DNA from: Acidobacteriota bacterium
GTDB lineage: Bacteria; Acidobacteriota; Blastocatellia; Pyrinomonadales; Pyrinomonadaceae
DNA length: 64,000 nt
Direction: 5' to 3'
NCBI GenBank assembly: GCA_003223025.1
Contig: QHXR01000001.1
Span: forward strand, 222,900 to 286,899
Position numbers and translations under genes: made by a program. The notes under the pieces were generated by a model. It ran no database searches. It saw nothing but the letters and a program-made list of their open reading frames with translations, and had not been told where the DNA came from. Below, piece after piece: positions 34,054 to 42,478 of the stretch (positions within the stretch are counted from its first letter, which is position 1; each line of letters begins with the position of its first letter).

Positions 34054-34896
34054 GTGATAACTGGCTATAATACAGACATAGAATTCGAGGGCGTTACTTA
34101 CCATGTCCAGACCGAGGACAAAGGTTTGGCGAAGCCCATCATATTGTCCTTGGTCTATGACCGCGGGACTATTCTCGCGAGCAAGCGTCTTCCATATGAC
34201 GATCTGCTTGTGGGTACTTTCGATGAAGAGATCCTCGCCGCGCGCCTATCGAGACAGCACACGCTGATATGTGCGGCGATCCAGGCCGGACGGATCGAAG
34301 ATCTGCGTCAGATGACGCTTCGCGAATCTGTTGCCGCTGCCGACGCCAGCAAGGCGGTTTTTGTCGAGCCTGTGTACGCCGAGGCGAGCGTCGCCGCGGA
34401 GGTGGATGAATTTGAAGAACTTTTCCGACCTATTCCAAAGCCTCGGTTTGGCGGGATACTCGATGTTCCGATCCAAGCGGAGCCGGTTGAGCCGATCGCT
34501 CGACCGACAACGGTTCTCACGGCTGATGACGTTCTCCTTCCGGATGAAGCGGTTGAGATCGTCAGTGAGATGCTCGGCAGCGAACGGCCGGCAAATAACA
34601 AATTAAGTATCGAGCTTCTCGGCGAGGCGAGATTCAAAGGCGGTGAACGAAAGAGCGTGACGTTCCTCATCTGTCGCGGAACTGAACGCAAGGTCATTCA
34701 CGCGGCTCAGGTCATGGTCAAGATCCTGGGTTCGAGTTTCCGGCCGCTGATCTTCCACGCATCGACCGATGAAAACGGCGTGGCGAAAGTGAATCTTCAA
34801 TTGCCGAACTTCAATTCAGGCCGGGCCGCTTTGCTTGTACGGGCGGTAAGTGACGGAGAGGAAGTGGAATTGCGGCGTGCGATCACGCACGGTTGA
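34054..34896 (+). CDS. hypothetical protein with N-terminal DTEFEG-type domain
   Basis: 280 residues from GTG 34054 (VITGYNTDIEFEGVTYHVQTEDKG); a reading from ATG 33997 adds 19 residues that look non-conserved. The first 75 residues form a compact beta-rich unit (YHVQTEDKGLAKPIILSLVYDRGTILASKRLPYDD) that I have no function for. A Pro/Val-rich linker (about 110-175) leads to a C-terminal beta-sandwich-like domain (KLSIELLGEARFKGGE, VMVKILGSSFRPL, ATDENGVAKVNL-like turn) resembling carboxypeptidase regulatory-type folds. No signal peptide. Divergent from nuoA; upstream of thiS by 42 bases. Confidence 0.7.
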   Translation: MITGYNTDIEFEGVTYHVQTEDKGLAKPIILSLVYDRGTILASKRLPYDDLLVGTFDEEILAARLSRQHTLICAAIQAGRIEDLRQMTLRESVAAADASKAVFVEPVYAEASVAAEVDEFEELFRPIPKPRFGGILDVPIQAEPVEPIARPTTVLTADDVLLPDEAVEIVSEMLGSERPANNKLSIELLGEARFKGGERKSVTFLICRGTERKVIHAAQVMVKILGSSFRPLIFHASTDENGVAKVNLQLPNFNSGRAALLVRAVSDGEEVELRRAITHG

Positions 34897-34938
34897 GGTT
34901 TGTGTCCGGCATCCCGTTTGAGAGAAAATCTTGACGGG

Positions 34939-35139
34939 ATGAATATTACGGTTAACGGAGAGATCAAAGAGCTTGAGAAACCGATCAGTTTAGATCGACT
35001 TCTCGAGCTTTTTTCATTGCCGTCTCAGAGGATCGCGGTCGAGCTGAATCGTGAAGTCGTTCGTCGCAAGGATTGGCCGGTGACCATCATCAACGACTCT
35101 GATCGAATCGAGGTCGTACATTTCGTTGGCGGCGGCTGA
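34939..35139 (+). CDS. thiS: thiamine biosynthesis sulfur carrier ThiS
   Basis: 66 residues, beta-grasp fold, C-terminal GGG (VVHFVGGG) that is adenylated and thiocarboxylated to donate sulfur for thiazole synthesis. Start MNITVNGEIKEL is typical. Followed by thiG after a palindrome. Confidence 0.92.
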   Translation: MNITVNGEIKELEKPISLDRLLELFSLPSQRIAVELNREVVRRKDWPVTIINDSDRIEVVHFVGGG

Positions 35140-35140
35140 G

Positions 35141-35200
35141 GAAGACAAGAGACAGGAGACACGAGACTCTCTCGTCTCTTGTCTCCTGTCTCTTGTCTTC
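35141..35200. repeat. palindrome between thiS and thiG (GACAAGAGACAGGAGAC family)
   Basis: 26-bp arms with one mismatch: GAAGACAAGAGACAGGAGAC... against ...GTCTCCTGTCTCTTGTCTTC, loop of about eight bases. Very stable hairpin. Confidence 0.88.
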
Positions 35201-35231
35201 TTTACTCCTTTGCGTGAAAATTTCCTCATAG

Positions 35232-36002
35232 ATGACAGACAAATTTACATTGGCAGGAAAGGAATTCTCCTCACGCCTCATTATCGGAACGGGGAAGTAC
35301 CGATCGTTCGACGAGATGAAAGCCGCGCACTCCGCGTCCGGAGCCGAGATGGTTACGGTCGCCGTCAATCGTGTTCCCCTCGATAGAAAGACCGAATCGT
35401 TTCTCGATCACCTCAACCCGAGCATGCAGATCCTGCCGAACACGGCCGGATGCTACGACGCGGATCATGCGATCCGAACAGCACGTCTTGCTCGCGAAGC
35501 GCTTGAAACGGATTGGGTGAAACTCGAGGTGATCGGCGATCAGGTCACGCTGCTCCCAGACAACGAACAAACACTCGAGGCCGCGAAGGTCCTGGTCAAA
35601 GAAGGCTTCATCGTGCTTCCGTATTTCACCGACGATCTGATCATGGCGAAGAAACTGCTCGATGTCGGTTGTCCGGCAGTTATGCCGCTCGCTGCACCGA
35701 TCGGGTCCGGAATGGGAGTTCAGAACCCGTCGAACTTACGAATCATGCGTGAGCAGTTGCCTGATGCGACGATCATCGTCGACGCCGGTGTCGGCGTTCC
35801 GTCGGATGCCGCGATCGCGATGGAGCTCGGAGCAGACGCAATTCTCATGAACACCGCGATCGCCGAAGCGGGCGACGCAGCGCAGATGGCAACCGCGATG
35901 AAACTCGCGGTTGAAGCGGGCCGTCTCGCATACATTTCAGGTCGAATGCCGAAGCGTTTGTACGCATCCGCATCCAGTCCGATCGCAGGAGCGATAAAGT
36001 AG
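35232..36002 (+). CDS. thiG: thiazole synthase ThiG
   Basis: 256 residues, TIM barrel. Condenses DXP, dehydroglycine and ThiS thiocarboxylate to the thiazole phosphate. [13 protein letters not shown] near the N-terminus, the Schiff-base lysine in WVKLEVIGD, and [27 protein letters not shown] and [15 protein letters not shown] are conserved. Works with ThiS next door; thiF and thiH/thiO are not in the window. Confidence 0.96.
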   Translation: MTDKFTLAGKEFSSRLIIGTGKYRSFDEMKAAHSASGAEMVTVAVNRVPLDRKTESFLDHLNPSMQILPNTAGCYDADHAIRTARLAREALETDWVKLEVIGDQVTLLPDNEQTLEAAKVLVKEGFIVLPYFTDDLIMAKKLLDVGCPAVMPLAAPIGSGMGVQNPSNLRIMREQLPDATIIVDAGVGVPSDAAIAMELGADAILMNTAIAEAGDAAQMATAMKLAVEAGRLAYISGRMPKRLYASASSPIAGAIK

Positions 36003-36030
36003 GACGGACTGTTTGTCTGTTCAACCCGCC

Positions 36031-36270
36031 ATGAAAGTCAACGTTCTCTTTTTTGGAGCGACCGCGGATCTAGTTGGCTCACGAGCGTTCGAAACATCTT
36101 TGCCTGAAACGAGTGTGGCGGCGGATGTCATCTCGCTGCTTCGCGCAAAGTATCCAAACTTGAGAGATCGCAAACTCCTTGTTGCGGTCAACGAACAGTA
36201 CGTCGGCGAAAATACTCGTCTTAGCAACGGCGATCAACTCGCCGTCTTCACACCCGTCTCCGGCGGTTAA
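36031..36270 (+). CDS. moaD: molybdopterin synthase small subunit MoaD-like
   Basis: 79 residues from ATG 36031, beta-grasp, ends FTPVSGG with the thiocarboxylated di-glycine. LFFGATADLVGSR is the typical MoaD beginning. Six bases before moaE, so the two form molybdopterin synthase. It supplies molybdopterin that the YdeP-like enzyme in this window could use. Confidence 0.9.
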   Translation: MKVNVLFFGATADLVGSRAFETSLPETSVAADVISLLRAKYPNLRDRKLLVAVNEQYVGENTRLSNGDQLAVFTPVSGG

Positions 36271-36276
36271 CGTTCA

Positions 36277-36711
36277 ATGGATTTCTTCGAGCTCACAACC
36301 GATCCGATCGACATCACCTCTGTTTCACGCCGCGTCGTTCCGCTGGAATGTGGAGCGACGGTGACGCTCGACGGATATGTCAGAAAATTCACGAAAGACC
36401 GCGAGACGCTGCATCTTGTTTACGAAGCGTACGAGCCGATGGCGTTGAAGGAAGGGCAGAAGTTGATCGAGCAGGCGAAGAAGGATTTCGAGATCTCACA
36501 CGTCGCGATCGTGCATCGATTGGGGAAGCTAGAGATCGGGGAGACGAGTATCGTTATCTCAGTTGCGGCTCCGCATCGCAAAGCCGCATTCGCCGCGTGC
36601 GAATGGCTGATCCGCGAATTGAAACGGACGGTTCCGATCTGGAAAAAAGAAGTTTTTGCGGACGGGGAAGTGTGGGTCGAAGGCGATGCCGCTGACATCA
36701 AGACTGCGTAG
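36277..36711 (+). CDS. moaE: molybdopterin synthase large subunit MoaE
   Basis: 144 residues. GATVTLDGYVRKF (the usual GAxxxFxGxVR pattern with L-D for F-x), LVYEAYEPMALKE, HRLGKLEIGETSIVI, PHRKAAFAACEWLI and PIWKKE, with the active-site lysines, are the MoaE signature. The last 14 bases overlap the end of the convergent hydrolase gene. Confidence 0.94.
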   Translation: MDFFELTTDPIDITSVSRRVVPLECGATVTLDGYVRKFTKDRETLHLVYEAYEPMALKEGQKLIEQAKKDFEISHVAIVHRLGKLEIGETSIVISVAAPHRKAAFAACEWLIRELKRTVPIWKKEVFADGEVWVEGDAADIKTA

Positions 36712-37255
36712 CGGCAGACGCTAGTCTGCGTCGGGCTTTTTCTACTGTCTCATCAAATACTTTTTCTAGCTCCGCATTCGCACCTCGCAATCCTGCAACT
36801 ACTTTCTCACCCCAGTCGACATACTCTCGGCGTCTTTGAAGGTCCCATCCCTCGGGCGGATTGTCGGTCACGTCGCGAATGTTGCTGATTTTGTCGCCGA
36901 GCTTGATCTGCTTCGCTCCCTGAGAAAGATGCGGAGCGTGCTCGACCTGCTTCTGTTTGCGTTCCGCCTTCGGCAAAGACTTGTCATCCGTGACCTCGCG
37001 AACATAACCTGCGACAGTTATTCCAAACTGTTCCGCGATCTCGTCGAAAGTTGCTTCGGTGTCTTCAACGGTATCATGCAGGAGGGCCGCAACGATGATG
37101 TCAGGATCGCTCACCCCGCCGATATTCACGAGCATGTTCGCTACTTCCAACGGATGATTGATGTAGGGCTGGTCGTCGTTTCCTTTTCGCTTTTGATCCG
37201 TGTGCTTCTTCGCCGCGAAGCTCGCGGCTCGGAGTATGTCCGCAATTCCCTTCAT
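36698..37255 (-). CDS. HD-domain (p)ppGpp hydrolase, MESH1/SpoT-hydrolase-like
   Basis: 185 residues, a single HD domain. HTDQKRKGNDDQPYINHPLEVA, ALLHDTVEDTEAT (metal-binding HD and ED) and KLGDKISNIRDV are the characteristic set of small alarmone hydrolases. It lacks synthetase, TGS and ACT domains, so it is not a full RelA/SpoT. It would degrade (p)ppGpp or a similar nucleotide. Its last dozen codons run through a small palindrome (36714-36729) and overlap moaE. Confidence 0.88.
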   Translation of the reverse strand: MKGIADILRAASFAAKKHTDQKRKGNDDQPYINHPLEVANMLVNIGGVSDPDIIVAALLHDTVEDTEATFDEIAEQFGITVAGYVREVTDDKSLPKAERKQKQVEHAPHLSQGAKQIKLGDKISNIRDVTDNPPEGWDLQRRREYVDWGEKVVAGLRGANAELEKVFDETVEKARRRLASAATQS

Positions 37256-37269
37256 GCTTTAAGTTTTGC

Positions 37270-37309
37270 GAACAAAAAGAAAAAGGTCAACGATTTTGAC
37301 GTTGACCTT
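37270..37309 (-). terminator. Rho-independent terminator of the S55 peptidase gene
   Basis: Perfect 10-bp stem AAGGTCAACG / CGTTGACCTT with seven-base loop; minus-strand T-run TTTTTCTTTTTG follows. Confidence 0.85.
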
Positions 37310-37330
37310 CCAAAACTAATATGCCGAATT

Positions 37331-39202
37331 TTATTTTATGACTTCGATGGTCAGAGTCTGCTGACCGCTGATCAGGAACTCCGCCGGCGGGAGCTTCATT
37401 TCATTCACGATCGTTTGCACTGCCGGCTTGATGCCGCCCGCAGTTCGATCGTTATTCAGTGTTGCTAAAACCGAAGGCGGAAGATTCGGCATCTCGCTCG
37501 CACCGATCACGGCACCGTTTGTCGTGCGGAAAGTTTGAAGGTACAGCCGATCGGAAACTTTCAGCATGTTGATCGTCGAGATCAGCTCGCTGAGATCACG
37601 CGGAACGAAATACTTTATCGAAGAATTCTCCTGGATCTCTCTTCCGTCACCGATCGTGATCGAGAACATTCCAGCCGGTGTGTCCTGCGGGATCTTGACT
37701 GGAACTTTCTGGACAAAAATCTTACCCGAACTCGTCCTTGCAAACGCCTGAACCTCGACCGTCTCGCCGGCTTTCACCTGCGTCCGATCGATCGCCATTC
37801 GATCGAGGATCGCGGTCTTGCTTCCATCGGTCGACGTGACGTTGATATCGATACCGGAAATCTCCAGGTCTTCAAACCGGCTCTTCATCAGAACCGCGAC
37901 CGGCGTCGCGACGGATGCCGCCGCAAACTGACCTGCCTGACCTCCAACAAACTTTCGATCAAGCTTTATCGGCTGTTGGCCTTTCACGGCGATCTCGCCG
38001 CTGATCTCAACTGTTGAATCTCCGACCGATCGCTCTTGTGCAACCGCCGTATTGTAGATCGCGATGTTCAGAAGAAGCGGCGTAAGAAAATCGTCTTTCG
38101 CGACTTCGAAATTTACGACATCGGTCTGTCCCCGACTCGTTTTAACGTTCATCCGAACCGGGATCATCTTCGGTGCTTGTCCGAGCTTACCGTAGACGCC
38201 GGTCGCGCGATCCTGAGTCATGGATCCGACCATCGAATCGGGAACTGCAAGCTTGAATGAATTATTCAGATTCGGGATCACTGTCACGACGTGTGATTCC
38301 GACATCGGAAGGTCAGAAGTTCCGAGACTGAGGAACGGATGTCCGAATGCGTAGATCTTATCGCCGTCGCGGAATGTGACCGTTCCGGCCGCCGCGAGGC
38401 TGTAATCTCCGCGGGTCAACTGCATGGAAACCGAATCGCCGCCGAGCAACGTCGTCTCGTCAGCCTTTTTCATCGGCGACATCGCAGCCGCACCGCCGAC
38501 TGCCGAAACCGGAATCAATCCGGCTTCTAAAAGTTGGGGCGTGAACACGTTCAAAGTCTGCTGCGAGAAACCGGTGAATGTCATCGGTGTCGCGATCGGC
38601 TGGAACGATTGTCCGGCGACGGTCGCGAGTAATGAGTTGTTCGAAACTCCCGCAAGCAAGCCGCTCGCAGAAGCGCGATTCTTGGGAAAATTACCGGACC
38701 AGTCTGTCGATGCTAACTCTGAAAATGAAATCGAATTCGGTTCGGTCGCGGCGATTCGCGGACCTTCCTTCTTTTCGAAGATCGCGATCATTTGTTCGAT
38801 CGGCGTGATACCGCAGATCGGTTCCTTTGAAAAAGGGAAACTGTATGAGATCGCGCCAACGAGTTTACCGTCAATGTAAACTGGCGATCCCGACATTCCG
38901 GCGAACACGGCCGTGCGATCGGCTGAGCCGCCGCTGATGCGACCCACGATCAGGTCCTGTTTCGGTCCGATCGCGGCCGGAACGACACCGAGGATCTCGA
39001 CAGTAAATTCTTCCGGTTCGCTACCGCGAAACACCGTCCGCGCGGTTCCCTTCATTCCTTCCTTTAGTTGGGAAAGCGGAAAGAAGGCAGCCGAGCTCGG
39101 CGTTCTCGACGAACCGGCGGAAATGGCCGGCGCCTGAGCCGTTGCAAACTGAACGCAGACCGCTAAAATCGCGATAAATACAAGGAATTTCGGGTTTAAC
39201 AT
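37331..39202 (-). CDS. secreted SpoIVB-like (S55) peptidase
   Basis: 623 residues from ATG 39202, with signal peptide MLNPKFLVFIAILAVCVQFATAQ. The S55 domain (about 40-260) contains GMKGTARTVFRGSEPEEF, VEILGV, and the nucleophile turn FAGMSGSPVYIDGKLVGAIS (GMSGSPV with catalytic Ser), then ITPIEQM. The rest is a large beta-rich region (about 330-600) of several repeated sandwich-like units. The start at 39244 would add 14 residues and hide the signal peptide. SpoIVB cleaves a membrane-anchored regulator in sporulating Bacillus; in non-sporulators the substrate is unknown. Expected in the periplasm or outside. Single gene with a terminator. Confidence 0.88.
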   Translation of the reverse strand: MLNPKFLVFIAILAVCVQFATAQAPAISAGSSRTPSSAAFFPLSQLKEGMKGTARTVFRGSEPEEFTVEILGVVPAAIGPKQDLIVGRISGGSADRTAVFAGMSGSPVYIDGKLVGAISYSFPFSKEPICGITPIEQMIAIFEKKEGPRIAATEPNSISFSELASTDWSGNFPKNRASASGLLAGVSNNSLLATVAGQSFQPIATPMTFTGFSQQTLNVFTPQLLEAGLIPVSAVGGAAAMSPMKKADETTLLGGDSVSMQLTRGDYSLAAAGTVTFRDGDKIYAFGHPFLSLGTSDLPMSESHVVTVIPNLNNSFKLAVPDSMVGSMTQDRATGVYGKLGQAPKMIPVRMNVKTSRGQTDVVNFEVAKDDFLTPLLLNIAIYNTAVAQERSVGDSTVEISGEIAVKGQQPIKLDRKFVGGQAGQFAAASVATPVAVLMKSRFEDLEISGIDINVTSTDGSKTAILDRMAIDRTQVKAGETVEVQAFARTSSGKIFVQKVPVKIPQDTPAGMFSITIGDGREIQENSSIKYFVPRDLSELISTINMLKVSDRLYLQTFRTTNGAVIGASEMPNLPPSVLATLNNDRTAGGIKPAVQTIVNEMKLPPAEFLISGQQTLTIEVIK

Positions 39203-39352
39203 CTTTAAATAAATCTTCCCCCAGGGTGCCGAATATGGTAACATTTTGACTGGCTTTTCAGAAGCCTTTTACCTTACAAGCATTCCTTAAGAATCCCACC
39301 GGCATTCCTTAGTTGCACCACATCAGCTTCACTACCTCAAAGGTCGTTTCAT

Positions 39353-40324
39353 ATGGCAAAGAGTATTCGCCTCCTAAAAAGTCTTACGCGTTTGTTGTTA
39401 CCGGTCGTCGTCCTGCTCGTCGTGGCTGTCGCCGGAGCATCTATCTGGCTTGTCCATGAGACGGCTCATCCCGTCAAAGCCGCATACCTCGTCACACCTG
39501 ACACCTATGGAATGCTTAGCGCTCGCGGGGCTCAGGTCACGGATGAAAAGTGGGTCAATAAGGATGGAACGTCCGCCCGCGGATGGCTGCTCCGAGGAGC
39601 ACAGGATGCACCGTCCGTCATTCTGCTTCACAAGTACGGTGCGAATCGATCGTACGTATTGAATCTGGGCGTCAAGTTGAACGAGGCGACAAACTTCACG
39701 ATCCTGATGCCGGACATGCGCGGTCACGGACAGAATCCCGCCGTAGAGTACACATCGTTCGGCGGTTGTGAAGCCGACGACGCAACGGCTGCGATCGAAT
39801 TCTTACGTAATCTAAAAACTCCCGAGCAGTTTCCGCTAGTCGGAAAAGACGTCGGCATTTACGGGCTCGAGATGGGCTCGCTGGCGGCGATTTCGGCGGC
39901 AGGGAAAGATGATCAGATCAAAGCGCTCGTGCTCGATTCGGTTCCGCAGAACGCCGATAGCATGCTTGCTTCAACTGTCGAGACCAGATTCCCGTTCGGA
40001 AGTACCGTAACTTCGGAGTTCGCAAAGCTCGGTACGCGGCCGTACTTTTACCAGGGTTGCTTCAAGCGAGAATCCTCTTGCGATATGGCGAAGTCGCTGG
40101 CGGGCAAGAAAGTTCTTTTGCTCGGCGGGCTCGACGCTCCCGAGTTTCAGGAATCCACGTCGAAGCTTGGCAAGTGCTTTCCGGCGACATCGACGATTGA
40201 CTCGAAGACGGATCTTAGTCCGTCGGGTTATAGCATCATCAATGCGTCGATCGAGCTTTCGGAAAGTTACGATCAGCGTGTCATCGACTTCTTCAGACAG
40301 GCCCTTGGTCCGCCTGCGATCTAA
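39353..40324 (+). CDS. alpha/beta hydrolase fold protein with degenerate triad
   Basis: 323 residues, N-terminal membrane anchor (LLLPVVVLLVVAVAGASIWLV, about 14-34) and a periplasmic alpha/beta-hydrolase domain. PDMRGHGQN and the Asp of LLLGGLDAPEF match family positions. The nucleophile elbow, normally GxSxG, reads IYGLEMGSLAA, so Ser is replaced by Glu; the His expected near SESYDQRVIDFF is also missing. It is therefore likely non-enzymatic or has moved its active site. Divergent from the S55 gene by 150 bases. Confidence 0.82.
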   Translation: MAKSIRLLKSLTRLLLPVVVLLVVAVAGASIWLVHETAHPVKAAYLVTPDTYGMLSARGAQVTDEKWVNKDGTSARGWLLRGAQDAPSVILLHKYGANRSYVLNLGVKLNEATNFTILMPDMRGHGQNPAVEYTSFGGCEADDATAAIEFLRNLKTPEQFPLVGKDVGIYGLEMGSLAAISAAGKDDQIKALVLDSVPQNADSMLASTVETRFPFGSTVTSEFAKLGTRPYFYQGCFKRESSCDMAKSLAGKKVLLLGGLDAPEFQESTSKLGKCFPATSTIDSKTDLSPSGYSIINASIELSESYDQRVIDFFRQALGPPAI

Positions 40325-40329
40325 GACAT

Positions 40330-41028
40330 TCAATAATCGATCTTCTTTTTGGAATGGCCGTTCGTTTGAGCGGCCTTTATTATTTCCGCATTGGCTTCCA
40401 TCTTGTCGACGGCTTGCAGAAGGAGGCTGCGCAGTTTTGTGAGCCGCTCCTTGGTCGATGTGATCTCGGCGAGCTTCGTCTTGACGTCATCGTCGAGGTT
40501 GAACGCAGCCGTGACCAGGAATGAAAGTCTCTCGGGATCGGTCCGCGGAATTTCCGGAAAAGTTCCTCGGCTGCCGCTCAACTTGAACGCGGCTTTCGCG
40601 ATGCGTTCGAAGAGATCGAAAACCTCGTCGGCGATCGGCTCGAGGTCGTCGGGATTCTCGAGATCGTCCTCAAAGAATTCGACCGCACAAGTGAGATACG
40701 GAGTCCCTGTATCGAGATATTCCAACACGCGAAATCTGATCACGCCCGCCGTGACGATGTTCGAGCGGCCATCCGGCAGCAAAGATTTCTCGCGAATTTC
40801 AGCGGCACAGCCGACGCTTCCGACGGGCGGCCGGCCCGTGATCCCGCCGTCTTCATCGAAGTAAGCTATCCCGAAAAGATTACGCCGAAGCTCAATATCG
40901 TCGAGCATCTGCCGATAGCGAGGCTCGAAGATATGGAGCGGCAGCACTTCATTAGGCAGCAAAACGAGCTGAAGCGGAAACAGCGGCAACTCGTTGATAC
41001 CCAATACCTTCTCGGATGCTTCCGACAT
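40330..41028 (-). CDS. Lon protease N-terminal (LON substrate-binding) domain protein
   Basis: 232 residues consisting of only the LON domain (about 10-200): ELPLFPLQLVLLPNEVLPLHIFEPRYRQM, then the VGCAAEI strand and FRVLEYL. No ATPase or protease part. Stand-alone LON-domain proteins are common and may bind unfolded proteins or recruit partners; role unknown. Two bases after the nuclease gene. Confidence 0.9.
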   Translation of the reverse strand: MSEASEKVLGINELPLFPLQLVLLPNEVLPLHIFEPRYRQMLDDIELRRNLFGIAYFDEDGGITGRPPVGSVGCAAEIREKSLLPDGRSNIVTAGVIRFRVLEYLDTGTPYLTCAVEFFEDDLENPDDLEPIADEVFDLFERIAKAAFKLSGSRGTFPEIPRTDPERLSFLVTAAFNLDDDVKTKLAEITSTKERLTKLRSLLLQAVDKMEANAEIIKAAQTNGHSKKKIDY

Positions 41029-41030
41029 AA

Positions 41031-42308
41031 TTAATTTATGAGCTCGATGCCCTCATCGGGTTTCGGTGCCGACAGCACCTGCAACAGAAACTCTGTGATC
41101 TGGGCCGCGTCTTCTCCTCCGAGTGCGAGGCGTTTCGCGCCGATCACGGCATCCGAAATTGCATTGACCTTTGTCTTGAATCGATTGTCGCGGAGAACAA
41201 GATCTTCGACGACGCGTCGTTCGAGATGTTCGCGACTCGCGTCCTCAGGCATGTCGGCAGCGACTGCATATTCGACCGGCACCGAAACATTCCTCAAACG
41301 AACGTGCAGAGCTCCGGTCGCCTTTCGCGCTTCGGTCCGAATCCGTTTAGTTTCGATCAGCGAATTCGGAAAGCCGAGTTGGCCTCGGAGTGTGATCTCA
41401 ATTATCGGAGCGATCTCAGTGTTCGTTCGAACCTCGCGCGAAACTTTCTCGAGCAGATCGCGCGTCAGTTCCGCCGTGTCGGCATACCCGTCGACGTCGA
41501 ACGACATTCGTTGGAACGGACGTTGATGATAGTCCTGGACATGCTTCGCCGTCACCTGATTCTGCTCGTCGACTTCGACAACAAACACGCCGCGCGTTTC
41601 CCGATATTCGGAAATGTTCGTGACCTCGGTCGAACCCGGATTGAAAGCCCAGTTATCGATCACGTAATGCATGTGCGTGTGGCCGAGACCGACATAATCG
41701 GTGACAGATCTGAGTTCGGATAATGCAGCGATCGACAGCGCCGGGATCGGATGAGTCTGATGACCTTCGACGTCGGTGTGCAGCAGCAGAATGTGAAACG
41801 CACCTTCGCGACGATTCTCGCGGATCGCTTCGGTGAGCATCGGGATCGCCCAGTTCGCTGATGCTCCGTACCAGTGCGAACCGAAAATTCGCGCGCGGCC
41901 GATGTCGATGAATCCGCCGCGCGCGACTTCTTCATCCCACGGTTTGTATGTGATACGACCGCCTTCGTTTGTCGGCTCAAGCAGATAGACGAGATTCCAA
42001 TTGGCGAGCGACCGCAGCCAACTATACTCACTGTCCGTGTGTTTCTGATCGTGATTGCCTTCGATCATGATCACCGGAATTCCGGCGTCTTTTAGAAGGT
42101 TGAGTCCGGCGACGGCGTAATTCATCGTCTCCGGCGGGACGCTTCGTTTGTGAAAAAAGTCGCCGCACGTGATGACGAAATCGACCTTCTCGCCGATCGC
42201 GTATTTGTGAAGGATATCGATCCACGCATCGAAAAAATCGCGCGGACTTTCGGGTAACGCGTATCTCGTGCAGCCAAGATGCACGTCTGAAATGTGCAGG
42301 AATTTCAT
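41031..42308 (-). CDS. DNA repair exonuclease, SbcD/Mre11-type metallophosphoesterase
   Basis: 425 residues. Metal-binding motifs: HISDVHLG (5-12), ITCGDFFHKR, IEGNHDQKH, LLLHTDVEG and VGLGHTHMH, as in Mre11/SbcD calcineurin-like nucleases. The C-terminal 170 residues form a capping-type domain. No SbcC/Rad50 ATPase gene is adjacent, which is unusual. Gene symbol withheld for that reason. Confidence 0.87.
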   Translation of the reverse strand: MKFLHISDVHLGCTRYALPESPRDFFDAWIDILHKYAIGEKVDFVITCGDFFHKRSVPPETMNYAVAGLNLLKDAGIPVIMIEGNHDQKHTDSEYSWLRSLANWNLVYLLEPTNEGGRITYKPWDEEVARGGFIDIGRARIFGSHWYGASANWAIPMLTEAIRENRREGAFHILLLHTDVEGHQTHPIPALSIAALSELRSVTDYVGLGHTHMHYVIDNWAFNPGSTEVTNISEYRETRGVFVVEVDEQNQVTAKHVQDYHQRPFQRMSFDVDGYADTAELTRDLLEKVSREVRTNTEIAPIIEITLRGQLGFPNSLIETKRIRTEARKATGALHVRLRNVSVPVEYAVAADMPEDASREHLERRVVEDLVLRDNRFKTKVNAISDAVIGAKRLALGGEDAAQITEFLLQVLSAPKPDEGIELIN

Positions 42309-42331
42309 TAGCTAAAGTTTACACCATCCGA

Positions 42332-42394
42332 CTTTGCGTCTTGCCGTCTTTGCGTGAACATCTGATTTTCACGCAAAGACGCCAGGACGCAAAG
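42332..42394. repeat. palindrome (CTTTGCGTC family)
   Basis: 27-bp arms CTTTGCGTCTTGCCGTCTTT... and ...AAGACGCCAGGACGCAAAG with about two mismatches and a nine-base loop, between divergent genes. Confidence 0.82.
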
Positions 42395-42478
42395 AGAATC
42401 GAAAAATGAACGGCTCGACGATACAAAAGGCGCTGACCTGTATGCTAAACTCGGAGTCAATTACCTTACTGAAGTCGC

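Noticed and set aside
34897-34938. TPP riboswitch before thiS
   Set aside because: The gap is only 42 bases and lacks the CUGAGA core.
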